64,000 bases of DNA from NCBI RefSeq assembly GCF_002288635.1, contig NZ_NRSW01000001.1, positions 2,218,802 through 2,282,801 of the forward strand, in the 5' to 3' direction. This document shows, piece after piece, positions 17,295 through 26,282 of the stretch. Every line of letters begins with the position of its first letter. Position 1 is the stretch's first letter. Origin of the DNA: Mucilaginibacter sp. MD40 (lineage in GTDB: Bacteria > Bacteroidota > Bacteroidia > Sphingobacteriales > Sphingobacteriaceae). Below the pieces are notes generated by a model. The model saw only the letters and a program-made list of their open reading frames with translations. It searched no databases and had not been told where the DNA came from. The translations under genes and the position numbers were made by a program.

Positions 17295-18746
17295 ATGGCG
17301 CTCGAAAAACGCGATTACGATGCCATTGTAGTGGGCAGTGGCCCAAACGGCCTGGCAGCTGCCATCCTGATGCAGCAGCATGGCTTGTCTGTACTCTTGC
17401 TTGAGGCTAAAGATACCATCGGCGGTGGCCTGCGCACAAAAGAACTTACATTACCGGGCTTTAAGCACGATGTGTGCTCGGCAATTCATCCGCTTGGAGT
17501 GGCATCACCGTTTTTTAAAACGCTGCCCCTGGCTGATCATGGCCTGGAATATATTTATCCCGAAATAGATGCCGCGCATCCATTAGAACATCATAACTCT
17601 GCCGTACTGTGCCGTAATATGGAATTGACGGCTAAACATTTGGGCGATGATGAAAACGCGTATCTAAAGCTGGTGCGAACCGTTACCCAAAACTGGCCTT
17701 TGATAGATGCTGATGTACTTGGTCCGTTGCATATCCCTAAGCATCCTTTGGCATTAGCGTCTTTTGGTTTGGATGCGCTGAAGCCGGTTACCATGCTGGC
17801 AAAGCAGTTTAAAACCAAACAGGCTAAGGCCTTACTGGCAGGTATGGCTGCACATAGTATGCAACCGCTTACCAACGCGGCTACATCGGCCATAGCATTG
17901 GTTTTAATGGCTGCCGGGCACTTGAAAGGCTGGCCACTCCCTAAAGGCGGCTCACAAAGTATTACGGATGCCTTGGCAGGATACTTTACCTCAATTGGTG
18001 GTAAGATCGAGACCAATACCTACGTCAGATCTTTGAAAAAACTGCCATCAGCACACGCCATACTGTTTGATGTAACACCGAAGCAGTTAATGGATATAGC
18101 GGGGCAAAAGTTTTCTGCCTTGTACAAATGGCAGCTTAATAGGTACCGCTATGGGATGGGTGCATTTAAGGTTGATTTTGCCTTGAGCGAACAAATTCCG
18201 TTTATACCGGAAGCTTGCCGTAAAGCAGGTACCGTACATCTCGGTAACACCCTCAACGAGATACGCGATGCTGAGCAGCAAACCTGGAATGGCAAGCACC
18301 CTGATAAACCCTTTGTGCTACTGGCACAACAAAGCTTGTTTGATAGTACCCGCGCACCGGAGAAAAAGCACACCGCATGGGCCTACTGCCATGTACCCAA
18401 CGGTTCAACCAAAAACATGACCGATGCCATTGAAAGGCAAATAGAACGCTATGCACCCGGCTTCAGGGATACCATTCTTGCTAAACACACCTTTAATACC
18501 GCAGAATTGGAAGAGTACAACCCAAATTACATCGGTGGTGATATTAACGGAGGTGTTATTGATCTTGGGCAATTATTCACACGCCCGGCCTTGCGCTTGT
18601 CGCCATACAAAACGTCAGAGAAAGGTTTATACATCTGTTCTGCGTCCACGCCGCCAGGCGGTGGTGTGCATGGTATGTGTGGTTACAATGCCGCCAAAAG
18701 AGCGCTTAAAGATGTGTTTGGCATCGGCGTAAAACTAAAACTATAA
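17295..18746 (+). CDS. Phytoene desaturase-like FAD/NAD(P)-binding oxidoreductase
   Basis: A 483-residue flavoprotein of the CrtI/FAD-dependent amine-oxidase type. The dinucleotide-binding motif is near the start (DAIVVGSGPNGLAAAILMQQ, then VLLLEAKDTIGGGLRT with the GG doublet), followed by FKHDVCSAIHPLG. The C-terminus has CSASTPPGGGVHGMCGYNAA, the FAD-binding end motif of this family. No signal peptide is present. Relatives called 'phytoene dehydrogenase-related' lie outside carotenoid clusters and their substrates are mostly unknown. No carotenoid genes are nearby. The gene lies 16 bases after the NIPSNAP gene, so they are probably co-transcribed. Confidence 0.85.
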   Translation: MALEKRDYDAIVVGSGPNGLAAAILMQQHGLSVLLLEAKDTIGGGLRTKELTLPGFKHDVCSAIHPLGVASPFFKTLPLADHGLEYIYPEIDAAHPLEHHNSAVLCRNMELTAKHLGDDENAYLKLVRTVTQNWPLIDADVLGPLHIPKHPLALASFGLDALKPVTMLAKQFKTKQAKALLAGMAAHSMQPLTNAATSAIALVLMAAGHLKGWPLPKGGSQSITDALAGYFTSIGGKIETNTYVRSLKKLPSAHAILFDVTPKQLMDIAGQKFSALYKWQLNRYRYGMGAFKVDFALSEQIPFIPEACRKAGTVHLGNTLNEIRDAEQQTWNGKHPDKPFVLLAQQSLFDSTRAPEKKHTAWAYCHVPNGSTKNMTDAIERQIERYAPGFRDTILAKHTFNTAELEEYNPNYIGGDINGGVIDLGQLFTRPALRLSPYKTSEKGLYICSASTPPGGGVHGMCGYNAAKRALKDVFGIGVKLKL

Positions 18747-18755
18747 CTATTGCCA

Positions 18756-18786
18756 TTGCAAAGCACTGGGCCGTATTGTATCTTTA
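18756..18786 (+). promoter_or_regulatory. Candidate promoter for the TMEM175-like gene
   Basis: TTG at 18756-18758 and TATCTTTA at 18779-18786, 20 bases apart, match the Bacteroidota -33 TTG / -7 TAnnTTTG pattern except for the last base. The start codon is 18 bases further on, and the preceding gene ends at 18746, which fits a new transcription unit. Confidence 0.4.
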
Positions 18787-18804
18787 ACTCAAATTGATCA
18801 CAAT

Positions 18805-19398
18805 ATGGGTAAAGGTCGTTTAGAGGCTTTTAGCGATGGCGTTATTGCCATTATTATTACGATTATGGTACTTGAACTTAAGGTACCGCACCATGCCGGC
18901 TGGAACGAGTTAAAGCAGCTCTCACCCGTATTTTTAAGCTATGTGCTGAGTTTTATTTACGTAGGTATTTATTGGAACAACCACCACCATATGCTGCATG
19001 CCGTAAAATCTATTAATGGTGGTGTACTATGGGCCAACCTGTTTCTTTTATTCTGGCTATCTTTAGTACCCTTTGTTACCGGTTGGATGGGGGAGAACCA
19101 CTTTGCACAGGTGCCGGTGATATGTTACGGTATTGTGCTGATTATGTGCGCGCTGGCTTATAGCATACTCGCCCATTTGTTGATTAAACACCATGGCGAA
19201 AATTCATTACTTGCAAGTGCATTAGGGAATGATACTAAGGGAAAGCTATCGCTGATGATATATGCTTCGGCTATTGCTATTTCTTTCATACACTCCTGGC
19301 TTGCAGTAGGTTTGTATGTGCTGGTAGCCTGTATTTGGTTTCTCCCGGACAGGCGTATAGAACGTAAAATGGTACAGCACGGAGACGAAGCCGTTTAA
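18805..19398 (+). CDS. TMEM175-family (DUF1211) membrane protein, putative K+ channel
   Basis: The 197-residue protein carries the family signature at its start: RLEAFSDGVIAIIITIMVLEL, i.e. R-x3-FSDGV-x-AI at residues 5-15, which in characterised bacterial TMEM175 proteins lines the potassium pore. About six hydrophobic segments follow, including a His-rich turn (NNHHHMLHAVKSI). It should form a tetrameric channel in the inner membrane. The gene ends four bases into the 3' end of the convergent yceH-like gene (19395-19398). No functional link to its neighbours is evident. Confidence 0.88.
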   Translation: MGKGRLEAFSDGVIAIIITIMVLELKVPHHAGWNELKQLSPVFLSYVLSFIYVGIYWNNHHHMLHAVKSINGGVLWANLFLLFWLSLVPFVTGWMGENHFAQVPVICYGIVLIMCALAYSILAHLLIKHHGENSLLASALGNDTKGKLSLMIYASAIAISFIHSWLAVGLYVLVACIWFLPDRRIERKMVQHGDEAV

Positions 19399-20042
19399 GA
19401 CAGCTCCTTCATCAATTTATCAAACGCTTCCTTCAATTGAGCAAAATCAGTTTCCAGTTTGCTTAAACGTTCTTCAAGATCGTTGTTTGACGGGCGGTGT
19501 TGAGGCTCATCATAGGCATCATCTTCCGGGACTGTTCCGCCCAGCAGGTGGCGGTAACGCACTTCTTTCTGACCGGGTCTTTTAGGCATTTGCTCAATAA
19601 AAGGGAGGTCGCCACCGGACAGTTTCTCGAGCATCTCCGTTACCTCGTCCAGGTTTTCAAATTCATACAAACGGCCCGAGTTGGTATTGATCTCGCCGGG
19701 TGTTTGCGGGCCGCGCAGAATAAGTAAACAGATAACCGCCACCTCTGATGGCACTACCGGGAATACGATGCCAAAGTTGTGTTTGTATTTTGTCGCGCGA
19801 CTGGAGCCTCCCGTAGCTGTTGATACCAAGCCTTTGCGTTTTAAAGTGTCCAACGCCAGCGCGACAGTCTGCTCATCGTACTCCACTACGGGCTTGCGGG
19901 CAGTTTTTTGGTTGCAGGCCGCGGTTAGGCCGTTGATGGTCATGGGGTAATAATCAGGCGTTATTTTGCTTTTCTCCATCAGCGAGCCTAACACTCTTAA
20001 TTCGGTATCGGTTAAAACAGGTAAAGTTTGCGGCGTATCCAT
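19395..20042 (-). CDS. YceH family (DUF480) protein
   Basis: A 215-residue protein of the YceH/DUF480 family: two winged-helix domains (family start LPVLTDTELRVLGSLMEKSKITPDYYPMT, with N-Q-K after TAACNQ) and a C-terminal coiled tail (NNDLEERLSKLETDFAQLKEAFDKLM). The function in any organism is not settled; the fold suggests nucleic acid or protein binding. The gene converges with the TMEM175-like gene and diverges from the SDR gene at 20085. A -7 box TATATTTG lies just four bases before the start codon, so its mRNA may be leaderless. Confidence 0.9.
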   Translation of the reverse strand: MDTPQTLPVLTDTELRVLGSLMEKSKITPDYYPMTINGLTAACNQKTARKPVVEYDEQTVALALDTLKRKGLVSTATGGSSRATKYKHNFGIVFPVVPSEVAVICLLILRGPQTPGEINTNSGRLYEFENLDEVTEMLEKLSGGDLPFIEQMPKRPGQKEVRYRHLLGGTVPEDDAYDEPQHRPSNNDLEERLSKLETDFAQLKEAFDKLMKELS

Positions 20043-20046
20043 AGGG

Positions 20047-20054
20047 CAAATATA
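20047..20054 (-). promoter_or_regulatory. -7 box TATATTTG abutting the yceH-like start
   Basis: On the minus strand TATATTTG ends four bases (CCCT) before the ATG. It matches the TAnnTTTG consensus exactly. At that spacing transcription would begin at or next to the start codon. No clear -33 TTG is seen at 17-23 bases upstream. Confidence 0.45.
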
Positions 20055-20084
20055 TTACTTGCTTTTATATTATCTTTAAGCCGG

Positions 20085-20903
20085 ATGACAACGATAAGTA
20101 TTTTGGGATGCGGCTGGTACGGGCTGCCATTGGCAAAGGCATTAGTAAGTGATGGGTATAAAGTAAAGGGCAGCACCACATCGGGGAGTAAGGTTGAGCA
20201 ACTGGCTGGTGCAGGGATTGAGCCATTTATTTTAGACCTTTCTGCTGATCGATCTACTTTTCCTGATGATTTTTTTGATACTGATGTTTTGGTAATTGCT
20301 ATCCCGCCTAAAACCCGTTCGGGCGAGGGGGAGGAGTACCTCTCTAAAATGGAGAAGGTAGTAGCAAGCGTAAATAAGCATCAAGTCAGCAAAGTTATCC
20401 TGATTAGTTCTACAGGAGTTTACGCTGATATGAACAAGGTGGTAGATGAAGATACGCCGCCTGTACCCGATACCGCATCCGGAAAAATATTATTACAAGC
20501 TGAAACGCTGTTTCAACAACAAATCGAATTTAAAACAGCTATCATTCGTTTTGGAGGACTGGTAGGGCCGGGCAGGCACCCGGGTAGGTTTTTTACCGGC
20601 AAACAAGGTATCACCAACGGACTGGCACCTGTAAATTTGATCCATCTGAATGATTGTATAGGCATTACTAAAGCGATAATTCATAAAAACGCTTATGGGC
20701 ATATTTTTAATGCCGTAGCGCAACATCATCCAACACGTGCGGATTTTTACACCCAAGCTGCAGAAAAAGGAGAATTGGCTTTACCGGGCTTTATTTTAAA
20801 GCTGGATAACTGGAAGATAGTAGAAAGCAAAAACGTGCCGCGAATATTAGCGTACGAGTACCAAACAGATGACTGGTACAGAGCCCTTGATCACAAATTT
20901 TGA
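20085..20903 (+). CDS. Extended SDR / NAD-dependent epimerase-like protein (YeeZ type)
   Basis: A 272-residue protein with an N-terminal Rossmann motif (ISILGCGWYGLPLAKAL) and the SDR strand LISSTGVYADMNKVVDED. Downstream, ILLQAETLF and IIRFGGLVGPGRHPGRF match the YeeZ/'SDR family oxidoreductase' group, whose substrates are unknown. The usual YxxxK pair is not obvious. I start at ATG 20085; the frame is open upstream to 20028 but that extension would run into the divergent gene. TATCTTTA lies six bases before the start and could be the -7 box of a very short-leader or leaderless mRNA. The small membrane protein gene at 20931 follows closely. Confidence 0.82.
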   Translation: MTTISILGCGWYGLPLAKALVSDGYKVKGSTTSGSKVEQLAGAGIEPFILDLSADRSTFPDDFFDTDVLVIAIPPKTRSGEGEEYLSKMEKVVASVNKHQVSKVILISSTGVYADMNKVVDEDTPPVPDTASGKILLQAETLFQQQIEFKTAIIRFGGLVGPGRHPGRFFTGKQGITNGLAPVNLIHLNDCIGITKAIIHKNAYGHIFNAVAQHHPTRADFYTQAAEKGELALPGFILKLDNWKIVESKNVPRILAYEYQTDDWYRALDHKF

Positions 20904-20930
20904 AACCTCAAAACTGTTAATTACATAAGC

Positions 20931-21320
20931 ATGTCACAATATGTTATCCCGCTCAAGTATCGCAAGATGGAGAACCTCCACATTGTATTCTGGCTTTTTA
21001 AGGATATTGGCTGGTGTATGATATGGAAACCGCTGGGTATTGTGATGATCATCCCTACTTTGGTGATATCGGTAGTGATCGCTTACCGAACAAGACAATT
21101 AATGTCTGAACTTTGCCATAACCTGGCGATTACCTTCTGGATCAGTGCAAATTCGTATTGGATGATCAGCGAGTTTATGGGGTTTGACCATATCACTATT
21201 AGCGGATGGTTCACGTATAAACATTTGGCATTGATACCCTTCTTACTGGGTGTATTTTGCCTGGCGTTTTACTATGCCATCTGGCAGCCACGCCGTCCGG
21301 ATGAGATTGAAACGATGTAA
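20931..21320 (+). CDS. Small conserved-looking membrane protein of unknown function
   Basis: The 129-residue product has about four hydrophobic segments (WCMIWKPLGIVMIIPTLVIS, LAITFWISANSYWMISEFMGF, HLALIPFLLGVFCLAFYYAIW) and a charged tail (QPRRPDEIETM). It starts 27 bases after the SDR gene, so it may be co-transcribed. The layout with many aromatic residues in the membrane segments and PRRPDE at the end is typical of a real small inner-membrane protein. I do not recognise the family and can give no function. Confidence 0.7.
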   Translation: MSQYVIPLKYRKMENLHIVFWLFKDIGWCMIWKPLGIVMIIPTLVISVVIAYRTRQLMSELCHNLAITFWISANSYWMISEFMGFDHITISGWFTYKHLALIPFLLGVFCLAFYYAIWQPRRPDEIETM

Positions 21321-21397
21321 TAAGCTACAGGCCTATCATCCGTTAAGTAATTTTAAAAACCATTGTAATTTCGAATTAGGCTAATGAAGTTTTCGCC

Positions 21398-21790
21398 TCA
21401 TACAATATTAAAAAGATTGTTTCTCATATAAGCCAGCTTACTCTGAAACATGGTAGCCATTTTATTGGCGCGCCATTTAGCTTCCGTTGCTTTATCGCCG
21501 GTAAACAGCTCATCAACCGTTTTGGTGAATAAAGCCAGCCATTGGTCAAAGTGCTGCTCATCAATAGGCATTTGAGCATGGGGCGGGAAGGGACGGCCGC
21601 CATAAGTATATTCTTCCAGCAAAACGGTTTGCCAAAAGCGGTACATTTTATCCAGATGCTCGGGCCAGTTATCTTTTATACGTTCGTTAAAGATCGGGCC
21701 TAATAGCTCATTTTTTTGAATACGCTCATAAAAGGTATCTACCAAAAGTTTAATATCTGTAAGCGATAAAATATCGTTTTGTGCCTGCAT
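21398..21790 (-). CDS. Group III truncated haemoglobin
   Basis: This 130-residue protein fits the group III (trHbP) truncated globins: FYERIQKNELLGPIFNER at the B-C region, then FWQTVLLEEYTYGGRPFPPHAQM, where the Trp and Phe line the haem pocket, and proximal His80 in QHFDQWLALF. Such proteins bind oxygen or NO and are linked to microaerobic or nitrosative stress. The gene stands alone on the minus strand, with the rhamnosidase operon downstream ending at 21879 on the same strand but upstream of this promoter. TAATTTTG lies four bases before the ATG. Confidence 0.92.
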   Translation of the reverse strand: MQAQNDILSLTDIKLLVDTFYERIQKNELLGPIFNERIKDNWPEHLDKMYRFWQTVLLEEYTYGGRPFPPHAQMPIDEQHFDQWLALFTKTVDELFTGDKATEAKWRANKMATMFQSKLAYMRNNLFNIV

Positions 21791-21794
21791 AGAG

Positions 21795-21802
21795 CAAAAT
21801 TA
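21795..21802 (-). promoter_or_regulatory. -7 box TAATTTTG abutting the truncated haemoglobin start
   Basis: On the minus strand TAATTTTG is followed by CTCT and then the ATG. It matches TAnnTTTG exactly and has the same four-base spacing as the boxes before the yceH-like, MerC and GH25 genes. A leaderless transcript is the simplest reading. No -33 box is evident. Confidence 0.4.
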
Positions 21803-21878
21803 ATGATACTGCAAGCCATTAAAACTATCCATACGTCAAAAAAATACGTGACTTAGATCATCTATAGAGTTTAGCCTT

Positions 21879-24536
21879 TCATTGGATCATAAATACATAG
21901 CTTCCAGCAGTTATGTGGTACCTGTTTGCTACGGGTTTACCGTTCAAACTGGCTGTTTTACCATTGGGGATAATTACCTCTGCGGTAGAATTGGCTGGTA
22001 TGGTTACCTGGTATGTTATTACCTTACCATTGCGTTTCCATGCCGCGCTGATCTTTCCATAGGGGCCAATGTGGCTCGATGCATAGCTATACAGCCCGGT
22101 TACAAAATTTGGCTGTAAAATAACATTACTAAAACCAGGATGCTGCCCATCCGGCCTGATGCCGCCAATACCTTTATACAACCATGCGCCAATTTCTCCA
22201 AACATGATATGGTTGAGTGATATGTCGCTTTTAGCGTTAATATCCCAATTTTCGTAAAGTGTAGTAGCGCCATTCACTATCCACCATCCCCATGAAGGGT
22301 AGGTTTCCTGTGAGGCAATGCGGTAAGCTACATCGGCATAACCGTTATCGCTCAAAGCGGTAAGGATAGCTTTAGCGCCAAGGATACCCACATCCAAATG
22401 ATAATTATCCGCTTTTACTCTTTGAGCCAATAAAGTGGCTGTGCGCGCTTTATAATTTTCAGGCACCATACCCCAGTACAGCGGTACGGCCAGTTCCGTT
22501 TGCAACCCGGTGTTGTAGCTACCTGTGTTTGGGTTAAGATACTTATGGTTAAATGCGTTCTTGATTTTATCCGCCAGCGCGGCGTATAGTACCTGTTCAT
22601 CTTTTTTGCCTAATATAGCCGCTATCTTGGCAGCAATGGTTACGTCGGCAAAATAATAGGCCGTTGAGGTCATCTCTACCGGAGATTTGGATTTTACCGG
22701 TACCCAGTCACCCAAGCCCCAGGTGGTTAACCCGGTTGGATACAAATCATTTATATGGTTCACATAGCGCTTAATACGCTCATAATTGTCGCTTAATATT
22801 TTAGTGTCACCATAAAAGAGATAAGTGTTCCATGGGATAAGGGCGATGGTGCTGGTCCAATCCGGTCCGTTAGCCCAATCGTAACCCCATCCCGGCGTAG
22901 GAATAATAGCAGGCAGCGTTCCATTAGGCTGCTGCTCATCGCGATGGTCAGCCATCCATTTTTCATAAACGGTAATGCCATCAAAACTATACAGTCCGGT
23001 TTCAATGGCTATGTGCGCGTCACCCGTCCACCCGTTTTTCTCCCGCTGAGGGCAGTCGGTAGGATAGCCAAACAAGTTGCTCAGGTAAGAATTGTTGGTG
23101 GCGGCCCATATTTTATTGATAACAGGATTTGATGTGTGGAGATAACCTACCTGTTTAACATCGCTATGCATAAAATAGCCGGTAAGGCTATTCTGGCTCA
23201 GTTCAATGGGTTCGCTGCTGGTTACTTCCACATACTGGAAACCCTTATAGTTAAAACGAGGCATAAAGGTTTCGCTACCGCTGCCTTTAAGTATAAATAT
23301 ATCTACCTGGAATGGGTCTTTATCATCAGTAGGGCGGTAATGCATGTCAATGTTTGATTGGTCCACATGCCCATCCTTCTGCAGCCGTTCGCCGTGTTTG
23401 AGGCGTATAATGGTACCCTCTTTGCCGATCACCGTAAGTTTGCTTACGCCCGCGATGTTCCTTCCCAGGTTAAACACATAATCCTTGTGGTTAAATTTGT
23501 TTAAGGCGACCGTTTGTATCTCTTGTACATTTTTAATTGGCACCATTGCCTGGGCAACGACATTTTGTGAGGGCGCCTGGCGGTTAACGGCCGGTTTCCA
23601 TTTGGTGTCATTAAAATTTATAGTGTTCCAACCGGGTTGTTCTTCGCGTGCATCGTAGTGTTCGCCGGTGTAGATGTTGTTTTTGACAACAGGGCTCAAG
23701 TCTGTTTTCCAGTGATCGTTAGAACTGATGGTTTCAACCGTACCATCACTGTACGTAATGCGAAGATCGAGGCAGAAAGCGGGTCGCTGGCGCCATGGGG
23801 CGAGGTGATAATCCCAAACGGCTGTACTTTGATGGTTGTACCAGCCGTTTCCTAAAAGCACACCTATGGCGTTTTTGCCGGGCTGTATTTGCGAGGTAAT
23901 ATCATAGGTAACGTACAGGTTGCGCCTGTCAAAACGGGTATACATGGGATCAAGCCGGTGGTCGCCAATGCGCGAACCGTTGATGTATACCTCATATAGC
24001 CCCGCTACGGCAATGTACGCCCGGGCCATTTTTACTTTTTTACCGGTGCCAAATGTGGTGCGGAAATACGGTGCAGGCCCTGTATTGCGGCTTTCACCAT
24101 CGCTTATCCACATGCCTTTCCAATTGGTCATGTTCATCATGCCCATTTCAAAGCTATTTACCGCCGATGGCAGAGTAGGCTGCCCTTTAGTATTCCAAAG
24201 CTGTATACGCCAGTAATATCTGCCGAAGGGTTGTAATGCCTTGCCGTTGTATACTGCCTGAATGTTCCGCGAATTGATTTTGCCGGTAGACCAAACATCA
24301 GCTTTCCCTTGGCTCACGCCTATAGAGTCTGTGCCTACAATGATCTGGTAGGCTGCTTGTGCGGCTCCGGCGCCGTTATCATCCATCATCCAGGTAAAGC
24401 GAGGATGGGTATTATCCAGGCCAATTGGATTAGTAAGGTATTCGGTTTTTAAATTAACCGGCCTTGCCGCGAATAAAATCGAAGGTAAAATTGCTCCTGC
24501 GGTTAATAAGATACTGTAAAGTAAACGTGACTTCAT
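21879..24536 (-). CDS. Alpha-L-rhamnosidase, glycoside hydrolase family 78
   Basis: An 885-residue exported enzyme that removes terminal alpha-L-rhamnose from glycosides or polysaccharides. A signal peptide (MKSRLLYSILLTAGAILPSILFAA) precedes the N-terminal beta domains: NPIGLDNTHPRFTWMM and YYWRIQLWNTKGQPT, then RAYIAVAGLYEVYINGSRIGDHRLDP and VTYDITSQIQPGKNAIGVLLGNGWY. The (alpha/alpha)6 catalytic domain contains FGYPTDCPQREKNGWTGDAHIA and ETGLYSFDG, with acidic residues in the expected places, and SLNHIMFGEIGAWLYKGIGG near the end. It is the last gene of the 29159-21879 operon, 16 bases after the GMC gene. Rhamnose-decorated plant or microbial glycosides are the likely food source. Confidence 0.93.
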   Translation of the reverse strand: MKSRLLYSILLTAGAILPSILFAARPVNLKTEYLTNPIGLDNTHPRFTWMMDDNGAGAAQAAYQIIVGTDSIGVSQGKADVWSTGKINSRNIQAVYNGKALQPFGRYYWRIQLWNTKGQPTLPSAVNSFEMGMMNMTNWKGMWISDGESRNTGPAPYFRTTFGTGKKVKMARAYIAVAGLYEVYINGSRIGDHRLDPMYTRFDRRNLYVTYDITSQIQPGKNAIGVLLGNGWYNHQSTAVWDYHLAPWRQRPAFCLDLRITYSDGTVETISSNDHWKTDLSPVVKNNIYTGEHYDAREEQPGWNTINFNDTKWKPAVNRQAPSQNVVAQAMVPIKNVQEIQTVALNKFNHKDYVFNLGRNIAGVSKLTVIGKEGTIIRLKHGERLQKDGHVDQSNIDMHYRPTDDKDPFQVDIFILKGSGSETFMPRFNYKGFQYVEVTSSEPIELSQNSLTGYFMHSDVKQVGYLHTSNPVINKIWAATNNSYLSNLFGYPTDCPQREKNGWTGDAHIAIETGLYSFDGITVYEKWMADHRDEQQPNGTLPAIIPTPGWGYDWANGPDWTSTIALIPWNTYLFYGDTKILSDNYERIKRYVNHINDLYPTGLTTWGLGDWVPVKSKSPVEMTSTAYYFADVTIAAKIAAILGKKDEQVLYAALADKIKNAFNHKYLNPNTGSYNTGLQTELAVPLYWGMVPENYKARTATLLAQRVKADNYHLDVGILGAKAILTALSDNGYADVAYRIASQETYPSWGWWIVNGATTLYENWDINAKSDISLNHIMFGEIGAWLYKGIGGIRPDGQHPGFSNVILQPNFVTGLYSYASSHIGPYGKISAAWKRNGKVITYQVTIPANSTAEVIIPNGKTASLNGKPVANRYHITAGSYVFMIQ

Positions 24537-24552
24537 GATAGGTTTAGCAATA

Positions 24553-26274
24553 CTATAACCGGCCCGCTTTCACCTGTTCCGCAGCGTAATTGGCTGCCCT
24601 GGCGGTTAAGGCCATGTATAAAATTGATGGACTTTGATTACCCGTGCTGGTCATGCAGGCCCCATCCGTAACAAAAACGTTTTGGCAAAGGTGCAGCTGG
24701 TTCCACTGGTTAAGCAGTGAGTTCTTGGGGTCTTTACCCATACGAACGCCACCCATTTCGTGGATATCCAATCCGGGTGCCTGCATACTGTTGTGTTTGC
24801 TGATGTTTTTTACACCGGCTTTTTCAAACATAGCGGCCGTTTCGTTCAGGAAGTCCTCGGTCATTTTATCATCGTTAGGATGATAGGCAACGGAGGTTAC
24901 CAGCAAAGGTATTCCCCACTGATCTTTTTCTGTATCACTCAAACGAACCTGGTTTTCTTTTACCGGAACGGTTTCGCCCTGCAGGTAGGCAAACACATTC
25001 CAGCCGCCGGGTTCAGACAAGTTGTCTTTATAAACAGCGCCGACCTGCCCATCAGCGGTATCTTCCGGGTGTTGCGGACGGTAGGCATTTAGGAAAGTAG
25101 TATAACCGCCAAAATAATCGGTTTCGCGTTTATGCAGGTTTTTGTAGTTCACCAATATCAGGTCGGTAGGGTTGCGGCCAAAGTAGTATTTATCTTCATA
25201 GCCATCGAGTGTGCCGCTTACCGAAGCGCGATAATTATGAAAGGCGATGTATTTGCCTAATAAGCCATTATCATTACCTAAGCCGTTAGGAAAACGTTTG
25301 GATTTGGAATTGAGCAGGATTAGATTGGTATTCAACGCCGAGGCGTTCATGAAGATCACCTTCGCCTTAAAATCAATGGTTTCTTTGGTTTGCGCATCTA
25401 TTACCCTTACGCCTGATGCTTTGCCCGTTTGCTCATCGTAAATGATGGAATGTACCACAGAATGGGGGCGAATGGTTAAATTGCCTGTTTTTTCCGCCCA
25501 GGGCAGGGTAGAACTTACTGAACTAAAATAACCGCCAAAGGGGCAACCACGCATACACATGTTGCGCGCCTGGCACTTACCACGGCCCTGATCAAGGTGG
25601 ATCTGTTGAGGTTCAGTAAGATGCGCCCATCGCGCGTGCACCAAATGCCTTCCGAAATTTTGCTTTATGTTATCGCGCATAAACTTGAGTGGCGCGCTCA
25701 TTTCAAAAGGTGGCAGAAATTCGCCATCGGGCATGGCTTCCAAACCATCTTTATTTCCGCAGATACCGATGAATTTTTCTACATGCGAATACCAGGGCGC
25801 AACATCGTTATACCCGATGGGCCACTCAATGCCATAGCCAAAACGATGAGGGGCGGTAAATTCAAAATCGCTCCAGCGTTGTGTGGCGCGCCCCCACGTG
25901 AGTGATTTACCTCCAACCTGGTAACCGCGTATCCAGTCGAACGGCTTTTCCTGTACATAAGGATGGTCGGCATCCTTGATAAAAAAGTGGTCGCAATCGT
26001 CGCCATAGCCGGCTGCTTTAGTGATAAGCGGGTTTTCCTGCATCTGTTTCAGGCTCACACGGCCACGATAGGGAAATTCCCAGGGCGCTTTTGTAGCGGT
26101 AGGATAATCCTTGATGTGCTTAACATCACGGCCGCGCTCTAAAACCAGTGTTTTAAGGCCTTTTTCGCAAAGCTCTTTTGCGGCCCATCCTCCACTAATT
26201 CCGGATCCTATCACTATGGCATCGTATGTTTGCGCGGCATAAGCCGCAATATTCTCAGGCGTATCAGTAAGCAT
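24553..26274 (-). CDS. GMC family FAD-dependent oxidoreductase (third copy, altered C-terminal motif)
   Basis: A 573-residue GMC flavoprotein with FAD motif GSGISGGWAAKEL, cysteine triad at 234, 240 and 244 (KCQARNMCMRGCPFG), and DIHEMGGVRMG near the C-terminus. In the last signature it reads TGNQSPSILYMALTAR, where the other two copies have CQNPSLTYMA; the Asn that forms the His-Asn active pair in GMC enzymes is replaced by Ser. The His is kept. No subunit 3 gene is adjacent in this operon. It probably oxidises a sugar released by the rhamnosidase or the intact glycoside. It has no signal of its own, so export would need a partner made elsewhere, for example from 3416 or 9046. Confidence 0.88.
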   Translation of the reverse strand: MLTDTPENIAAYAAQTYDAIVIGSGISGGWAAKELCEKGLKTLVLERGRDVKHIKDYPTATKAPWEFPYRGRVSLKQMQENPLITKAAGYGDDCDHFFIKDADHPYVQEKPFDWIRGYQVGGKSLTWGRATQRWSDFEFTAPHRFGYGIEWPIGYNDVAPWYSHVEKFIGICGNKDGLEAMPDGEFLPPFEMSAPLKFMRDNIKQNFGRHLVHARWAHLTEPQQIHLDQGRGKCQARNMCMRGCPFGGYFSSVSSTLPWAEKTGNLTIRPHSVVHSIIYDEQTGKASGVRVIDAQTKETIDFKAKVIFMNASALNTNLILLNSKSKRFPNGLGNDNGLLGKYIAFHNYRASVSGTLDGYEDKYYFGRNPTDLILVNYKNLHKRETDYFGGYTTFLNAYRPQHPEDTADGQVGAVYKDNLSEPGGWNVFAYLQGETVPVKENQVRLSDTEKDQWGIPLLVTSVAYHPNDDKMTEDFLNETAAMFEKAGVKNISKHNSMQAPGLDIHEMGGVRMGKDPKNSLLNQWNQLHLCQNVFVTDGACMTSTGNQSPSILYMALTARAANYAAEQVKAGRL

Positions 26275-26282
26275 GTTTTAGT

